Assembly: GCF_016907835.1 (NCBI RefSeq)
Contig: NZ_JAFBCT010000001.1
Location: 2,046,001 to 2,110,000, forward strand
Reading direction: 5' to 3'
DNA length: 64,000 nt
From: Agromyces cerinus
GTDB taxonomy: Bacteria; Actinomycetota; Actinomycetes; Actinomycetales; Microbacteriaceae
Below the pieces are notes generated by a model. The model saw nothing but the letters and a program-made list of their open reading frames with translations. It was not told the origin of the DNA and searched no databases. Both the position numbers and the translations under genes were made by a program. This document shows positions 62,696-64,000 of this stretch, piece after piece; position 1 is the stretch's first letter, and the number at the start of each line of letters is the position of its first letter.

Positions 62696-63607
62696 TCACA
62701 CCACGGGCGGTCGCCCGGCGAGGGTCATGCGCCAGATCGTGCGCCAGCGCATCGGCCGCCGCTCCCCCGGATGCTCGCGCCAGCCGGCGCGCCATCCGCC
62801 GAACCACGCCTTCAGTGCCGCCGGCTGCCGCGCCCAGCGCAGCACCTGGATCGCGGTCCAGGAGCCGACGTAGAACGGCACGAGCACGGCGGGAAGGTTG
62901 CGGCGTGCGAGCCAGACCCGGTTCCTCGCGTTCAGTCGGTAGTAGTACGCGTGACGAGCCGGGTCGATGACCGGATGCCCCGCCTCGAGGTCGCCGGCGT
63001 ACCACGCGACGTGCCCGGTGTCCCAGACCCGCCAGGCCAGCTCGATGCCCTCGTGCGCGTAGAAGAACGGGTCGGCCCAGCCGCCGGTCGCATCGAACAC
63101 CGCGCGCGGCATGAGTACGGCGCCCTCCCAGCACGAGAAGACGTTGCTCGAATGCGATGCGTCGCCCTTGCGGATGCGCGGGATCCAGCGGCGCGGCGAG
63201 ACGCGGCCCGTCGGGTCGACCACGCGGGGCTGGATCAAGCCGATCTCGGGGCGATCGGCGAGCATGCGGCATCCGTCGGCCAGGAAGGTCTCACTCGGCA
63301 GGAACGCGTCGTCGTCGAGGAAGAAGAGCGCCTCGCCCGTCACGAGCGGCACCCCGCGGTTGCGTCCGGCCGGAATGCCGAGATTCTCGGGCAGGTGCAG
63401 CGTCGTCACGCCGGCCGGCAGCGCCGGCTCGGCGGTCGCCGGATCCCAGCCGTTGCCGACGCACACGACGTCGGTGACGACGCCCTGCTGGTCGAGGATG
63501 CTGCGGATACCGCGTACGAGGTCGTCGGGCCGCGTGCCCATGGTGAGTACGACGACGCCGACACGCGGGAGGACGACGCCGGCCGCGTCGGCGTCAGGAC
63601 CGGACAC
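62696..63607 (-). CDS. Glycosyltransferase family 2
   Basis: 303-residue inverting GT2 enzyme. The Rossmann-like start VGVVVLTMGTRPDDLVRGI, the divalent-metal motif FFLDDDAFLP and the acceptor region around YAHEGIELAWRVWDTG (the family's ED-like motif) are visible. The C-terminal part is weakly hydrophobic, fitting membrane association. GTG at 63607 overlaps the end of the upstream CDP-alcohol gene by 14 bases. Probably adds a sugar to the wall polymer. Confidence 0.85.
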   Translation of the reverse strand: MSGPDADAAGVVLPRVGVVVLTMGTRPDDLVRGIRSILDQQGVVTDVVCVGNGWDPATAEPALPAGVTTLHLPENLGIPAGRNRGVPLVTGEALFFLDDDAFLPSETFLADGCRMLADRPEIGLIQPRVVDPTGRVSPRRWIPRIRKGDASHSSNVFSCWEGAVLMPRAVFDATGGWADPFFYAHEGIELAWRVWDTGHVAWYAGDLEAGHPVIDPARHAYYYRLNARNRVWLARRNLPAVLVPFYVGSWTAIQVLRWARQPAALKAWFGGWRAGWREHPGERRPMRWRTIWRMTLAGRPPVV

Positions 63608-64000
63608 GACGGGAGGACATGATCGCGACGAAGTGCCCGATCACGGAGAGCACGGCGAGCGGCAGCAGCACCGCGAGCACCACGCGGTCGGTGACGGGCT
63701 GCCCGACGACGAGCCCGACGACCGCCGCGGCGAACGCGATGAGCGTGAGCTCGACGGAGTGGTACAGGCGGTGGAACGGCAGGAAGCGCGCGGCCTTGCG
63801 CAGCGTTGCCACGAGCCCGCCGCGGGGAGCCGTCTCGCCGTGGGTGTCGGCGAGCTTCGCGAGCCCGGCGTTCGCACGGGCGACGTGCACCATGTCGTTG
63901 AGCGCCTTGTTGAGCACGATCACGAGCGCGAGGAGCGCGGCGATCGTGGTCCAGAGGAAGTCGGCCGGGAACTCGAGCGGGTAGGCGGCCGCGCGGATGC
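63594..64000 (-). CDS. CDP-alcohol phosphatidyltransferase-like membrane protein (5' end outside window)
   Basis: Only the last about 135 codons are here. The fragment has one hydrophobic segment (FLWTTIAALLALVIVLNKAL), a basic loop, then two helices (LTLIAFAAAVVGLVVG and VVLAVLLPLAVLSVIGHFVAIMSS) and ends SRRVRS. This fits the C-terminal half of CDP-alcohol phosphatidyltransferases, as found beside GT2 and TagF genes in Microbacteriaceae, but the CDP-binding motif would lie outside the window, so the call is tentative. Confidence 0.5.
   Translation of the reverse strand, partial: IRAAAYPLEFPADFLWTTIAALLALVIVLNKALNDMVHVARANAGLAKLADTHGETAPRGGLVATLRKAARFLPFHRLYHSVELTLIAFAAAVVGLVVGQPVTDRVVLAVLLPLAVLSVIGHFVAIMSSRRVRS

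Overview
The window is very GC-rich chromosomal DNA from an actinobacterium, most like the family Microbacteriaceae; I cannot fix the genus. This rests on gene content: a one-polypeptide 2-oxoglutarate decarboxylase/dehydrogenase (Kgd), a WhiB1-type regulator, a SigR/RsrA-type sigma/anti-sigma pair, GuaB1, a DUF3039 protein, a DtxR/IdeR-type iron box, several apparently leaderless promoters, and an actinobacterial wall-glycopolymer locus. Genes are tightly packed with many ATGA/GTGA overlaps. No gene-free stretch exceeds 300 bases. I see no tRNA, rRNA, CRISPR array, insertion sequence or prophage.

Layout. 1-1845: start of an iron-regulated siderophore ABC operon that runs off the left edge. 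1.9-7.6 kb: amidase, GNAT acetyltransferase, a coupled phosphoribosyltransferase / S51-like / uracil-DNA glycosylase set, and an SDR with a potassium channel. 7.7-11.6 kb: acyltransferase, then metY and metX for methionine synthesis. 11.7-14.8 kb: sensor kinase, accessory membrane protein and LuxR-type response regulator. 14.8-18.2 kb: MFS exporter, thiamine-binding protein, an orphan small protein, and a GT87 mannosyltransferase-like protein. 18.3-20.9 kb: polar amino-acid ABC transporter. 20.9-26.9 kb: NAD(P)HX dehydratase, HAD hydrolase, VOC protein, two CNNM/CBS membrane proteins preceded by a possible leaderless uORF, and GuaB1. 27.0-33.1 kb: kgd and an MMPL transporter. 33.2-37.2 kb: anti-sigma and sigma factor, divergent from aroA-rsgA, then bcp. 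37.3-42.2 kb: whiB1, the murI-rph-rdgB operon (rph carries a one-base frameshift), pncB and DUF3039.

42.2-64 kb is dominated by the cell surface. An ABC exporter has an ATPase with a 300-residue Ala/Lys-rich histone-H1-like N-terminal tail. A nucleotidyltransferase, a TagG/TagH-type polymer exporter, a CDP-glycerol glycerophosphotransferase-like enzyme, a GT2 glycosyltransferase and a CDP-alcohol phosphatidyltransferase-like fragment form a teichoic-acid-like locus. Inside it sits a roughly 10-kb gene for a 3327-residue secreted protein with about 1200 residues of RTX calcium-binding repeats, divergent from a glycine-rich membrane-associated protein of unknown function. A hydrolase/GbsR-MarR pair with a palindrome lying across the hydrolase start codon also sits here.

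The heptamer GGATGCC/GGCATCC recurs throughout, at least 18 times in the first 10.9 kb by eye, and forms the stem of nearly every intergenic hairpin. This resembles the way DNA-uptake sequences build terminators in Neisseria and Pasteurellaceae, and is one of the most unusual signals here together with the giant RTX protein and the tailed ABC ATPase.
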